A stretch of 64,000 nt of DNA from Apteryx mantelli (lineage: Eukaryota; Chordata; Aves; Apterygiformes; Apterygidae): the NCBI RefSeq assembly GCF_036417845.1, contig NC_089980.1, positions 133,202,516 to 133,266,515 on the forward strand, in the 5' to 3' direction. Position numbers and translations under genes: made by a program. Position 1 is the first letter of the stretch; each line of letters opens with the position of its first letter. Below are positions 49,621-62,282 of this stretch, one piece after another. The notes below the pieces were generated by a model that was not told where the DNA came from, ran no database searches, and was given only the letters and a program-made list of their open reading frames with translations.

Positions 49621-52134
49621 AAAATAGAGGAAATTCAGTCTGAGCATCAAGTTGAAATTGCCAACAATGTGTTTTGAGAAGATCTTAAAGAAGTATCCAA
49701 GGGCAAGCTTTGGAAGTTGCATCACTGGAGCTTTGCAAAATAACCTGAACAGTACATACACAGGGATTTTAAGAATTCATCCTCCACTGAGATGGAGAGT
49801 AGATAAGAAATGTGATTTCTCAGCAACTTTTGGACAGAATCAGTGATTTTTTTTCTTGAGCATTTGATATTGAAAATGCAAATTATTTTGCTTGCAGATA
49901 AGATTCACAAGAAATGCTTGCTTGCTGTTCGGTTATGTGTACATCTTGGAATCTTGTTTTCATTGCAGGTATTTACATTTACAAACTCAGAACCTGCTTT
50001 CCGTTTCTTGTTTAAGAAAATATTCAGAGATGGTCACATTCCCCTCCTTTGCAGATGGCTGTCAGAAAAGACTACCTAGTCATGTAACACCCCCTTTGAT
50101 TTTCTGTAGGGCTATTTAGCTGATGTGTGGCTAAATCTCACTGTATGTCTGTGTCAAAAATCATATGAACAAATACAGAAACTTTGGCAGATAGAAGAAC
50201 ATTAATGGTGCAAAAATACCCCCAAACTACGAAGGTCTGTAATGATTTCTCTGTGAGTAGCTGGGAACCAGAAAATTTGTTTATTTTGTGCTTGTATTCT
50301 CTTAGCAAATACTTTTGTACAATAACATTAGATCAGTAACAGATTTTTTTACTGAATGTACTGTGGGTTCCACGTATCGGAAAGTTGTACCGAGATGCTA
50401 ACATCAAACCAAATTTTAGCTCGATCCTGCAGTGTGCTCTTTTGCAATGCAACTTGATCTACTTTGGGTGAAAGTCTTACACATCTCAGGATGAAGTGTC
50501 TCTCATACTCTCTACAGCACCAGTAGCTTTGGAGATGCAAAAAGAGATATAAAGACCTAGTCCTGCAAACTGCGGAATGTCTCTTGAGTGTTCCTGATTG
50601 CTCTTTAATCCCGTTTAAATCAATAGAAGTCACAGGTGAACATTATTTATGTGATGTTAAATAAGATACAAAATGAGACTATAATTAAGGGCAGATTATG
50701 GCCTGCACTCAGCTCAGCTGATTTGGTGGTAAATGCCCTTATCAGAGACAAAACTCCCTTCATCCATTTATTTGCAAATAGCTGCAAGTGACTCACTCTT
50801 CTAATAGTGCTGCAAATAAAGTCATGGAATTTCAATAAATAATTCAGCCCTGGATCTGATTTCAGGTTCAGCATTAACTTTCAGCACCTGGCTGCTGTTA
50901 TTATTTGTTAGTCTGATACGCTGCTTAGAGGCATGGAAATTTGGCTGCAATTCATCAACATTTGCAGAATATACTGTATGACCAGATTACTGTCCCAGAC
51001 TCAGAGATTTTTAACAGACATTTGAATTCCAGATGTGCACAGATTTAATTTTTACAAGAACACCTACATGCAGGTTTCCAGAACTGCAGGGGGATCAACA
51101 GATCTCTGCGTAGAGCTTTCTTTGAAAGATGACTCCTATACTTGCACCTGATCTCCTTTAGGAAGAGTAATAATTTTACTCTAATTTGCATTTCCCATGC
51201 CACCTTTTGACAATGATTTATCTCTCCTTTGATTTTCCAGAGCTTTCCTATGGGAATGAATTTTTCACATATCTAACCAGCTCCCAGGATATAGAATCAT
51301 CTATATTTGAAATGATTATAATTGATGTTCTGTGAGTAGCCAAACCAGATTCCTCCCCTGATTCTTTCTCTAGAGCCCATACAATCACCTGTGGTTATGT
51401 ATTAGAAAGAAATTAATGAATCCAAAATATGGTTCTGCTCTCACTGAAGTCAGTAAAATATTTGTCTTTAGTGGCAATATTGTGTACGAATATTGACTTT
51501 TATAGAAGCAGAATTAGATCAAGTCTCTTATAGGGTAGTCTACTAATAGCTGTGGTGCAGAAAGGCCAAAAGTGGAATATGGCCCTGAAGGCATAGTCTT
51601 CAGAAATCTAAGAGCCGCACTCTGTATGTGCAGAGCATGAGCAACCACCTAATATGAATGTGTTACAGAACACGTTTCTCTCTCTTATAAAATGATTTGT
51701 GGGGTTTTTTTGTTCAAAGCGCTTACATCTTCCTATGTGAAATGCCGTGGTAGCCAGGGTAACCAAGCAATAGCTGATGCTTGAGCATCCCTACTGACCT
51801 TTATAATATTGTGGTTATTTTTTGAGTGCCACTGTGGCCTGACTGCCTGTGATTAAGGTTCCTTCAACCAGCTAAAGCCGCATAAAGCAATACAACTAAT
51901 AGAAAAGAAAAAAACCACGCACTTATAAGTGATGGGTAAATTAGCTACATTTAGCAAATCCTTCAGATTGGATGTTTGCAGTTGACTTGAAAGGGAGTCA
52001 AAACTTCACCCTGCAATGCAAACATGTACCACTAGAGGGGATTTTACTACCACTCTATGTCTAGCATATGTTTAACCTGAAAAAACTTTTAAAACATATG
52101 TTCCAGTTCAACCACAAGATGTTGGCTACAGGCT

Positions 52135-52212
52135 GAGTGAAATCTATGGTTTATATTATGCAAAAGGTCAGGAAAGATTATTATAATTGTCCCTTCTGGC
52201 CATTAAACTTAT
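52135..52212 (+). mobile_element. Ancient CR1 3' tail
   Basis: TATGCAAAAGGTCAGGAAAG, then ATTGTCCCTTCTGGCC and TTAAACTTATGAG, matching the 3' end of old amniote CR1 (GGTCAGACTAGATGAT...GTCCCTTCTGGCC...CTATGA). Confidence 0.7.
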
Positions 52213-52214
52213 GA

Positions 52215-52283
52215 GTGAAATTCTGGTCCCATCAAAATCACTGGCAAAATTCCCACTGACTTCACCAGGGCCAGATTTCATCC
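52215..52283. repeat. Imperfect palindrome, old amniote repeat type
   Basis: Left arm GTGAAATTCTGG...AATCACTGG pairs with CCACTGACTTC...CCAGATTTCATCC about a loop of 8 nt. The pattern is that of a widespread ancient palindromic repeat containing the ATTGAAGTCAATGG core. Confidence 0.65.
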
Positions 52284-55200
52284 TAGGAAGGTCAGAGGAA
52301 AGCAAAAGTGTGTGCCACCATGGGTCTCGCACTGAGGGCAAGGAGAACAGCTTTGTTGCCAAGGAGTCACTAACATATACTGTTAGAGAGGTTTGAAAAA
52401 GCATCCTATACAATCTCTCTGCTCTGCAGCAGGATTAAAAAAGTCGAGACCAGTTTTGCCATCTTTTTTTTTCCCGATTTCTTCAAAGCCTCCAAAGTAA
52501 TGTAGATCGCGCAGCCTCCTTAGAAAGCCTGCTTTGTGTTTCGTTATTCATGTAATTACACTGGATCTTTTCCCCCTAAAGTTTTATTGTTGCAAATTAA
52601 GTAAAATACTTAATGCTGTCCTCTGTGGGCATGAAGAACAATGGATCATCTTCTTTGTAACAGTCTTCTGCGTGCTTGAGGACAATTATATTGTCTGATA
52701 CTCCTAATAGTACATCTCATGCAACGCATTATCTTGTTGCTGTTGTTTGTAGAAGCGTGCACAGATGATTCATGTTGTTTGTGATGCACATACAATCTTC
52801 CTTCTCTTCACACTTGCAGCGTCACCAGCTATTCCCCATTGTACATTCGTACATAAGACTTTGTTCTTCTTACATTTTATACCATGCAGTTTTCTTTACT
52901 GAATACCATTTAAGTGATTTCAGACGCTTTTTTCCAATTTCTCAGTGTCAGTTTAGAGTCTGCTTCTCTCCTGTAGAATAGCGATAATGTTTCCTTGCTT
53001 GTTGCTCTCAGAAAATTTTGTAGTGTTCTTTTTATTCTATCTTTCATTTTGTTAATGGAAACATTAAATATAATCCATTTTGTCATAGACCTTTATGGAA
53101 ACTCTACTTGTTGTGTATTTCTAGACTAACAGAAAAGTTGATTATTACTATTCCTTAAGTATTTTTGCAACCATTCGTACAAGCACTTCATAGAGATTTC
53201 GTATAGATCCTGCTTCCCTACTTTGCTTATGAAAATCTGATCCGCGGCATATGTCAAAAACCTTACAGAAGTCAACTTCTAGACACCTACTACTTGCTTC
53301 TTACCCACCATGTTGGATACATGTGAAAGAACAAAATTTAATTGGTTTAAAGTGATTCATTCCTGACAAGTCTGTACTGTCTTGTCTTATCATCTTACTC
53401 TACATGTGATTGTGAACTTACTGTCTAATCCTTTCTTCCATTATATTTCTGTATGTTAATGTTAAGCTGATATATCTGTATTTCTTGAGTTCTTTTTTTT
53501 CCCCATGGAATTTCATTTACCCTCCACGAATTGTTGAAGATTGGTCTCAAAGAAGCAAAGCTTTTAAAAGCCGTTCACTATAGTTACATCCAGAGGCTAA
53601 TGTGGTTTCTTTGCCATGACACTAGTAAGTGTTGGGAGCACCATTGCTTCGTTAGAGCCACTGGCAACTGTTCTGAATGTAATATGCTTTGTTTTGAAAC
53701 AACTTTTTGATGTCTGAGCGCTCCAATCAATCATTTGTGCAGTTTGGATTTAGAAAAGTGCAGGCTAGTCACAGGTAGATAGCCATATATTGTGAAAATG
53801 ATTTATGCTGGTCAATCACCTCTTATATTTTCTTTAAAAAACTAAAGGCCAATGCTGCAAGAATATTTTGATGAATATCAATGGAAAATAAAAGCAGAGA
53901 CTGACCATTGAAACAGCCTGGACCAAGAAATAATTATATCATTTCATGTATCAATCATATCATTTATATCTTGATTGTATGATTTGTAGTTGTAGATCTC
54001 TAACCTATTGTTGTATGCATTCAACTTAGTGATAAATTAATAGTAAATAATCTAGAATGAGGCTTCCTACACTGATATATATATATAGAAATTTATGAAT
54101 TAGGGAGGAGAGATTTTTTTTTTTTTCCTAGGAGATTAAATACCAAATAATGTCAACGATTCTGTTTATAGTCAGCTTCTTGGGTAGTCCCTACATTAGT
54201 TGCTAAGCCTGGATTTTATATATATATCACTAAGCTTCGATGTGTAAGACAGTCCCCTACATTAGTTAAATGAGAGGGCATCTACATTTTTGTTACCATG
54301 TATTAAGCACTGCGTTAAGTACTGCAACATAGTTTAATATTCATAGGGAAGCCAGCACTTCCCAGGCAATGGCCGGCGAGGTCTGGTACGTGATATGCTG
54401 CTGATCATGAGACAGGACCAGGGCCGGTGCTCAGAGGAGCCCTGTGACCTGCATAGTCCCCAGCTGCAGTTTGCTGGTATGCAACGTGGGAAAATGTTCC
54501 TAGCATGCACAGTTGAGATGAATTTCTGCAAAGCAAACCTGACTTTTCAATGGTGATGTATAAGGGATCTTCCCTGGAAGAATAAGAATCGTTAAGTAAC
54601 ATCATCAGTATTGTAGAGATGGTATTGTAGAGACGAACGGCACATAGCACATCTTTCATTTGTAAGAATTCTTTTAATATGTGAAAATACTGGCTGAAGG
54701 ATAGGTGGTACATGCAGGCAAAGATTTTCAAAGTGGCAAGCAGTTTTAGATGCTTTGAGACAATTTGAAAGTGCTTGATTTCTTGCAACTATCAGCTCTC
54801 CGCATGTTCAGAATCAAGCTGTGAGTGACCCAGAAGGAACAGTTGTTTTTAAAAGTCTTGGTAAGAATTTTGTAGATCTGCTTGGGGCGTATCCCTCCCC
54901 GGCGCAGAAAATGAATATGAGAATGTCAACAGAAATCTCCACTGGAACAATATTCCTTTGAAGGGCACGCTTGGAATTTGACAAATACCTGATGGAGATG
55001 TAAAATGGCTTTGGGCACACCGCTCGGGAAACTTGCCGAGTTGTCCGTTTGCTGGCCTGCTTCCCCCTGCGGGCTGGCTAGTGGGCTAGCAGGGTGCTGG
55101 GACCATGGGAAGCCCTACGAGCCCTGGGCCCAAGGTCAAAACATGCAGCTGAGCCAGAACTCGCGGGGCTGCTGGCTTTCCTATAGCCCGACCGGTGAAA

Positions 55201-56188
55201 TGGCATTTCAAAATTACTGAGACTATTTCAGCTTCCCTCCTTCCCCCCAAAACCACAGCTCCTGTTGAATAAAGCTGTGAATGTTTTAAAATGTGTTTTA
55301 TTGCAATTTAGAGCAAAATCCTGAAATTCTTCATAAATTACTTACTGAGCTTTTCAAATCCGTTATGGATGTTAACTGTGACATTGCATACGGAGAGTGC
55401 ATTGGAGTGGGATGCAGAAATTCCCACTTTTTCAGAACTAGAAATACCTTTTTAGTAGTCCTGCTTTCAGGCTAGCTGGCCCTGAGAGCAAACAGGACTT
55501 ACTTATTTGTACAGGTTCATTGCGTTCATGAAAGGATTCATGGGAAGAAGCTAACCTATATGACTGATCCCTTCCTGCCCATGCTGCCTTTCATCTGAAT
55601 ATAGAAAACTGGAAAATAATGATTTATTAAACCTCAAGAAAATATTTGTCGTGTCTTCACTACCGATGCCCATGGCATTTCCAACCTGCAGTTCCATCTC
55701 CTGAAAATCCTAAATGATTCAGGAGTATAAATTCATCTCTCCCAAGACTCCGGAGATCCAAGAAATGCAGCTGCAGCTCCATGGAGTTCCTCAACTCTAC
55801 TGACGTGCTGCACCGTGTTACAAGCCAGCTTCCCTCAAATTGGCCAGCAATGCGGACCAAGTTAAGCTTATGTGCATCTATAATATATGGCTGTATGTAT
55901 GCCAAACTTGGACAACATTTTGGCTGGCTTTTGGGGAGCTGGCTAAAGAATTTCACCACTTCCTTTTTGCTTTGTTACTGCCCTGACAGCCTTTCTAGCA
56001 AATACTCTATTTTTATTTGACATATATGCACATGGTCCATTTCCATGCGTGTGTGCTTATGAATATATTTTGACTTTATCTTGTCCTGCCTTGAAAGATT
56101 GCTGCTAAGAATTTCTCCTAGCAAAATGAAATTTCAGAAGAAGTCCAATGAAGTTAAATTGCTATACAGTAAATTTATTATTGTTGTT

Positions 56189-56340
56189 ATGGGCCCCCAT
56201 TCAGGAAAGTACTTAAGTGTGTGCTTAAGTCCCATTGAACTCATCAGGACTTAAGAACATGCTTAAAGTCAAGCATGTACTTCCTCTGAATTGGGATGTA
56301 TTTCAGCACATGCTTAAATGCTTTCCTGAACTGGAGCCAT
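56189..56340. mobile_element. MITE-like element with terminal inverted repeats
   Basis: About 152 bp. The ends, ATGGG...TTCAGGAAAGTACTTAAG and the complement of CTTAAATGCTTTCCTGAACTGGAGCCAT, pair over about 29 bp with roughly 80% identity. The interior repeats GCTTAAG-type motifs. No coding capacity. The short open frame crossing it is chance. Confidence 0.65.
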
Positions 56341-58155
56341 GGTCAACAGGAATGTTCTGTGATACACAGGACTTGTGCTACAAGATTTACTTCTTACTTG
56401 AGACCTACCAGGGCTGCTTTATGAATATATGCTTCTTAACTTGCCTCTCTGTTGGTGGCACTCCAAATAGCTTACTGGCTTTTACATTTGGACCAGAAGT
56501 TGTGAAAGAAAATAGACTAGAAATTGGAAAAAAATTATCCTTACTAAAGCAATACCTTGGCATGTCTGATCTCATGTTGCAGCCAATGATTTTTCCCTAC
56601 AGTGGAGATTTGTGCTATTGTGTGTGTGGTATAATTACTAAGACAGATTTTTTTTTTTTTTTATGGCACAATAAATAGGATATTTCCTGGCCTGCTCTAC
56701 ATTTCAAATAGGATTTTCACTTCCCCTTGGATTCTGAGTGTAAGGAGAGTAAGTGTCAAAAGGCAGGCTCTTTCCCAATTATAAAACAGACCGTAACGGT
56801 GTGTAATGTGAATCTAGATTTTGATTGTAGGAATGGTGAAATCAAATCTCTCCTTAATCCCTTACTGGGATTAGATTGAACATTTAGATGAATTAGCCTG
56901 CCTGCTTTTGCTAACTTGTTAAAATCCCTTTGGAAATTAAAAATGTTTTAGTGTCATCAAAAATATCTGCATACCTTACCATAGAGTCCCAGAAAACGTT
57001 GGACTGTTGTGTAGGATGTTCTCAATGCAGTGAAAAATGAAAAGAGAAGAATAACAGATAAAAACAAATACATCCTGATCCTTTAGAAAAAAACAGCACT
57101 TTCCAATATGCAGTTCTTTCCAACACTGCAGTTCTTAAGCTAGATGCTTAGTCATTTTTGTGATCGTTATTAACGACAGTATTTTTCTTTAAAACTGCTG
57201 TATTTTGGGAATAACTGGAAATGAAATTTGCTTTTTTTCCCCCCTTAAGGTTAGTTAAAATAATATACAGTTGTCTCTATGCATTGCAGTCACTGTGCAT
57301 TTACCAGTTGGAGTATTTTTGGAACAAGTGAGGAAGTTTTTTTCAGTTATTTCACTTACAGAAATGTAGTAGCTTGAACTAGAGAAGAGCCCCCCGTTCA
57401 CATCGTTCAGCTATGCTGAAAAGGGGATCTTGGTATTACAGCTACTTTGCTAAAAATATATGGCTCAAGCTTATAAAATCACTGAGACGCTTTTTTTTCT
57501 GAAACCTCCTTAATTTTGTTCCTTGGTAATGTGTCAGTGCCTTCCCCTCTTGTGCACACAAACATCCTTAAGGTTTAATTAATTCATTAAAAATAGCTGA
57601 AGTGTTTAAGGAGGAGTGTCTTAAAAATAATAAGGGGGAACATCTTACTCATTCTTCCCATTACTCAGATAGAGGCAAGCAGCTGGTATGATGGTGGAGT
57701 TTTCCTAATAAGTTTATACCAAATTCCAGGGCATGACCTTGTGTCACTTGGTGGGTCTGGAGGCTAACTAGAAAAGCATCAGGTATCTTTTTTAGTAGCT
57801 AAATTAATTAAATGTAAGTTCATGTGAAGCAAAGGGAGCAGAAAGTGATGTTTCCACCTTGGAGCAAAATAATTTTCCAGAAATACTGTCTCAACAAACT
57901 CCAAAAGCTTTTCTGTTCTGAGGGTTCAGATTCATCCCCCCTAAAATCAAACACTCATCAGATTCGGTCTAAGTAAAAAGTAGTCAGAATCATCTTTTGG
58001 AAGTGCTTCCCTTCCTTGACTTGCACGGGGACCTTGGGTGACCAGGCCCTTCCCTTAGGCCTCTTAGTTAAATTCCTAGAGTTACACGGGATGAACGCTG
58101 GCCACAGAGCGTTCAGCCCCCGGCAAATCCTCGAATCTGTTTTGCTCTTCCGCAG

Positions 58156-58180
58156 TCACTACGCGAATTTGTCTTCTCAG
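58156..58180 (+). other. Candidate 25-nt micro-exon in the CLIC5 intron
   Basis: A strong acceptor (TGTTTTGCTCTTCCGCAG) and a consensus donor (CTCAG|GTGAGG) frame 25 nt on the CLIC5 strand, in a CpG-richer patch (58000-58260). Its length is not a multiple of 3, so inclusion would shift the CLIC5 frame. Alternatively the donor serves a longer exon. Confidence 0.25.
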
Positions 58181-58295
58181 GTGAGGTCTTTCTCCATCGG
58201 GAGCAATGGTGACTGCTCACTGCGGGGAGAAGGAGGCTCTGTAACCCTTTGTGAGCTGTAGCGCACGTTTTAAAAATTCTGTTTCCTTGAACCTA

Positions 58296-58344
58296 CTGCC
58301 CCCAAACCCTCACCTCTGCCCCCAAACCCTCACCTCTACCCCCA
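58296..58344 (+). repeat. Tandem repeat, 20-bp unit, 2.4 copies
   Basis: CTGCCCCCAAACCCTCACCT occurs twice without change at 58296-58335, followed by a partial third copy. Confidence 0.95.
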
Positions 58345-61300
58345 GTTGCAATCATCAAAACAGAAATACCCAGCATTGCTGCCAGGGAGGATGCGTAGGT
58401 CATCAGCTTGCTCTTTTTTTGTAAGTGGTGGATCCCTTTTGCTGTGCTTCAGGGAACCTACATGAGAAAATACGTTCATTTGTGAATAACAGCAGGGATG
58501 AATGGTGTTTCTCCAGTTTGTCAATTATTTGTTCTTTTCTTTCTGTCCACTGTTCTTGATCTTGATGAAGGTATTATTTAATTCCTCCGTTTCTGAGCCC
58601 TCTACCTTGGGCAGATACATAATAGGTTTTTATTTAATCACTACCAGGGTGCTTTAAGCAAGCTGTTTTTCTTTGAAGTTAAAAGTGACTAAGCCTAGGA
58701 AGTTCTCTGTTCTTCCCCATCTCCTCCTGGTAGTTAATAGACTTCCCAAGTGATCTCAAGATGCTTTGATAAGCCTTTGAAGTTATTACCTACTAAGGTT
58801 TTGCTCTTTCTGAGTGCTGAACATTGAATTACTGACTGCTGTTATCAGCAAATGGGAAAGGATTCACAAAACCAACAGAGCCTGGCCTATAATTTCTGTG
58901 GAAAGAGCTGAATTTAATGGATAAATTGTGCTGCCAGGGAGATTTTGATTCTGTTCCCTGCTCTGTCACCAGTTTGCTGTGTGATTTGTGGTAGCATTTT
59001 CAGTTATGCCAGTCACATGAGATCAAAACCCATGAGTCAGACTCCACCCAAATCATGAGCTTGGCTTCCAGATCCATGAGCTTTGAAAAGGGATCATATC
59101 ATATTTTTTCTTTAGTTTGTCTTTCATTTCTGGAACTTCCTTTATGCATTCCCAATGTGTGCCTAGCAATTAATGTTTCCCACTCCTTTTGAAAAGCCAA
59201 GGAAGGGCAATTTTGGCCCTTGGGTGCTGCTGGAGGTCTCATCTGACCTAACAATTAATTTTATTTTTGATCTCCAGATGAATCCTATTTCTTTTAGGCT
59301 CCACATCTTTCTCCTGTCCCCAGGGAATTCTACATTTCTTAGCCTCACACTGCCCGTCACGTCCATCCCTTCGTTGCCATTCAGCCTCCGGCGCCCCTCC
59401 ATTCGCTTCCCCCTTTAATCCACTCAGTTCTTGAGAGGGTTTTTCACTGTTTCCTTTCAGAGTAGAGGAGGTGTAACAGGAGGCAGATCTGTTTTTTCTG
59501 CACCCCTCTCATGAGAATAAATAGTTGGAGAGAGCAGGGAAATGAATTGCTCCCTGAGCCTGTTTTCTTAAAAGGTGAGATTTGTTACTTGTAGCACAAG
59601 AAATGGATTAGGACAGGCAGGTGAGCATTTTGCTTCCATGCAGGCCTGAGACCTGTACGAGGGCTGGACCTTTGTGTGTTATTGTGAGACAAGCCCCAGG
59701 TGAGACCCCTTTCTTGCAAGGTATTTTCAAGACTTGGCAAGCTAGTGTTTTATACTCACTTTGAAGCGAGTCAGGTGAAGAGTGAATCAGTCTCGGTGGA
59801 GTTGTAAGCCAAAGTAAAACCAGAGCAGGTAAGATTAGAATCAAACCTTCTGTCTGACTCTTCTGCCCTCTAATTCAGTGGTCAATCTGTTTTTCTACAA
59901 ATTTTAGGTTTGTTATGTATTGTTTGTAGACTCAGCCGACTCCAGTGTGAAGGTTATGATTATGATGGTAATAAAGCCAAGGGAAATTTGGTGTCATATC
60001 ACTGTATTCTCTTGCAGTATTTGCCTCTTTTTAGGAAGGCTAAGAAGTTAAAAGGTCTTGGCGCTGGTTTAATAAGCCAAAGCCAAATCAACAAATATAA
60101 TTTTGCAGTAATTACTCTATCCGACACTATGGTGCCTGGTTTCCCATGGAAACATTGTCATTGTTTTGCCATGAAATTTGCAGAACAGAGCTAACCGCTT
60201 AATTAATGAAGTAGTGCAAAACTAGGCTACTCACAACCCAGGCATCTGAGAAAAGGCATCGTTTGCTGCTTGTCCTTGTACCTTACCACTCTTTTACCCA
60301 TTCTGTTTGCTGGTTCTTGCCAAAGCCAGGTACATAGCAGATGCATAATTTCAAGTAGAAGTGCAACCAGACTGTACCCCCAGAACCAAATATCTCTGGA
60401 GACTGTTTGAATCTAAATCTGAACCCAGAGAATAGCTCCTTACATAACCCTAAACTTTACAGTGGGATTTCTCTGAAAACATTTCACATGGAGGGCTTGA
60501 ATTTGTAGCAATGGACACATCTCAAAATGTTTCCAGTTGTGCTGTGGATGTTTCACAGAGCTGCAATAATTTGAAGTGTTTCCTTCTTTAGGACACAGAA
60601 ATGCTACCTCACAGCTTCAATACTGAGAAGATGAAATTTATGACAGCAGAGTAAAAGAATATTTTCTCCAAAAAAAGGAACATGTATTTGCTTAGTTCTT
60701 TCATCAGCCATTTTCAGACATGCACTGTGTGCATAAATACAGTTATGCAACCCATATGGATCAACAAAGGAAGGTTGGTTGCTTCACCAGGATTGTAAGA
60801 ATCTTCTAAACACAATAGTACCACAAATTCAAATGGAAATCTATCAAAACCATTATCGTCCTGAAAGCTTTGGCCACAAGCATAATTATTGTACAAGGAT
60901 GTTGTCCTTGGACACTGCTTTGGCTCAGTTTAGCCAGGGTTATTTGTATCCCTCCATGGCTCAAAGTCAGAATTTGCATGGCTAAGGACCATAAATTTTT
61001 AGAGGAAAAAACCAGGCTGTTTCCTCAATGCTAACACCAGCATTTTTTTATTGTTTTACAGTGGTTTGCAGGCAACTCATTAGGTACTAGAGATAGGAAC
61101 AGACTGAATGTTGTACCTGAAATTTGCCTTGAACTTTGGAAGAGGTTAGATTCAGATTTCTCTCTGGATTCGTCTGTCTGTGTCTGAGGCTGTTGTTTTA
61201 CTGGATGTGAACAAGGAGTCCTAGTGCAAATACTCTTGAATATTAGGAGTGCTTGGGTTTAAATCTAGTTTTGAATGTCCCCATTTTGGACATGTCTTAG

Positions 61301-61717
61301 TAGAACAGGGAAGCAGATATCAGCAGAACTAATAGGAGTTGCAGTACATAGACTTAAATGGAGAAGAAAGCTTGTCCTGAATTTTCTAGCATATCCATTA
61401 AGCAAGCAGTCTTGCAGGGGTGAGAGAAATTGAAAGGATATACACTGCTCGTGAATGTAGTTAGACATAAGCTAGAGACATTTTCTTTAGCCAGAACTGC
61501 CCTCAGGGGAGGCACTGTGTTTTTTCTTAAGGTCCTGACAAGGGCTAAGTTCTGGAGTAATTCCATTCTTGTGTTGATGATAAACTATATCGAATAACAG
61601 GTTCTGTAGGTTATTGTCGAACTAGGTATTTTTGTTTCAACATCCAATTTTCCTTCTTGAGGTAGATAGGTAACTAACGTGTATGCACTCTATTTTTGCT
61701 CTCTTTCTGTCCCTCAG

Positions 61718-61827
61718 GCTGGTATAGATGGAGAAAGCATTGGGAATTGTCCATTCTCCCAGCGTCTCTTCATGATCCTCTGGCTCAAAGGAGTTGTGTT
61801 CAACGTCACCACTGTTGACCTGAAAAG
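61718..61827 (+). CDS. CLIC5: CLIC5 shared exon 2
   Basis: 110 nt, the usual length of exon 2 in CLIC genes. Encodes [20 protein letters not shown] followed by [17 protein letters not shown]. It carries the CPFS glutaredoxin-like site (Cys32 in CLIC5A numbering) and the segment proposed as the single membrane-spanning helix (about residues 32-54). The acceptor is TTTCTGTCCCTCAG and the donor AAAAG|GTAAAA, leaving two bases of an Arg codon. It joins in frame to both the CLIC5A and the CLIC5B first exons. All known key residues are intact. Confidence 0.97.
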
Positions 61828-62156
61828 GTAAAAATTGTTCAGTTTAATTGAAAGTAGTTATATGATCTGGTGTTTGTCCTGTAGAAAGCCCCCACTGAGT
61901 TCAATCAGATTTGCGTCTGGCTCAGAGAGTCTGTGGTGCACAACAAAATACTTGGGATTCAGGTTTAGGGTTTTCTTTTCCACTTGTGGAATGTTTTGAT
62001 ATTAAATAGGATTCTCAGGGTTCTTTCAAACTATTCTAACCACAAACTGCTAAAGAAAGAGAAGGACAAACAACAGATTTTTGTAGAAACTATAAATATC
62101 TGTGTGACTACATAATCATAAAGGTTAATGATTTGATGACTTTTTTCTATCTGCAG
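61828..62156 (+). other. CLIC5 intron 2
   Basis: Short intron of 329 nt from GTAAAA to CTATCTGCAG. Contains CCACTGAGTTCAATCAGA, a fragment of an old palindromic repeat. Confidence 0.9.
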
Positions 62157-62282
62157 AAAGCCAGCTGATCTACACAATCTGGCTCCTGGGACCCACCCAC
62201 CTTTCTTGACTTTTAATGGAGAAGTCAAGACAGACGTTAACAAGATTGAGGAATTCTTGGAAGAGACTCTTGCACCTCCAAA
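62157..62282 (+). CDS. CLIC5: CLIC5 shared exon 3
   Basis: 126 nt, the usual CLIC exon 3 length. Completes Arg and encodes [20 protein letters not shown], then [22 protein letters not shown]. This is the second half of the thioredoxin-like domain, with the cis-Pro loop ([11 protein letters not shown]) and the helix IEEFLEETL. Acceptor TTTTCTATCTGCAG; donor AA|GTAAGA, splitting a Lys codon. Intact. Confidence 0.97.

Larger units (their letters stand above)
35051..61717 (+). other. CLIC5A first intron
   Basis: About 26.7 kb, shared by both isoforms from here on. It holds old CR1 relics, palindromic repeats, two purine-rich stretches, a CpG-richer patch with a TATA box (37790-38200) and a splice-like micro-exon (58156-58180), listed separately. 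The remaining stretches, for example 38200-42780, 45200-48300 and 53000-56000, show no firm feature. Confidence 0.85.

Noticed and set aside
56235..56678. 147-codon open frame
   Set aside because: It begins inside the inverted-repeat element, crosses ordinary intron and ends at a T-run; no recognisable domain.
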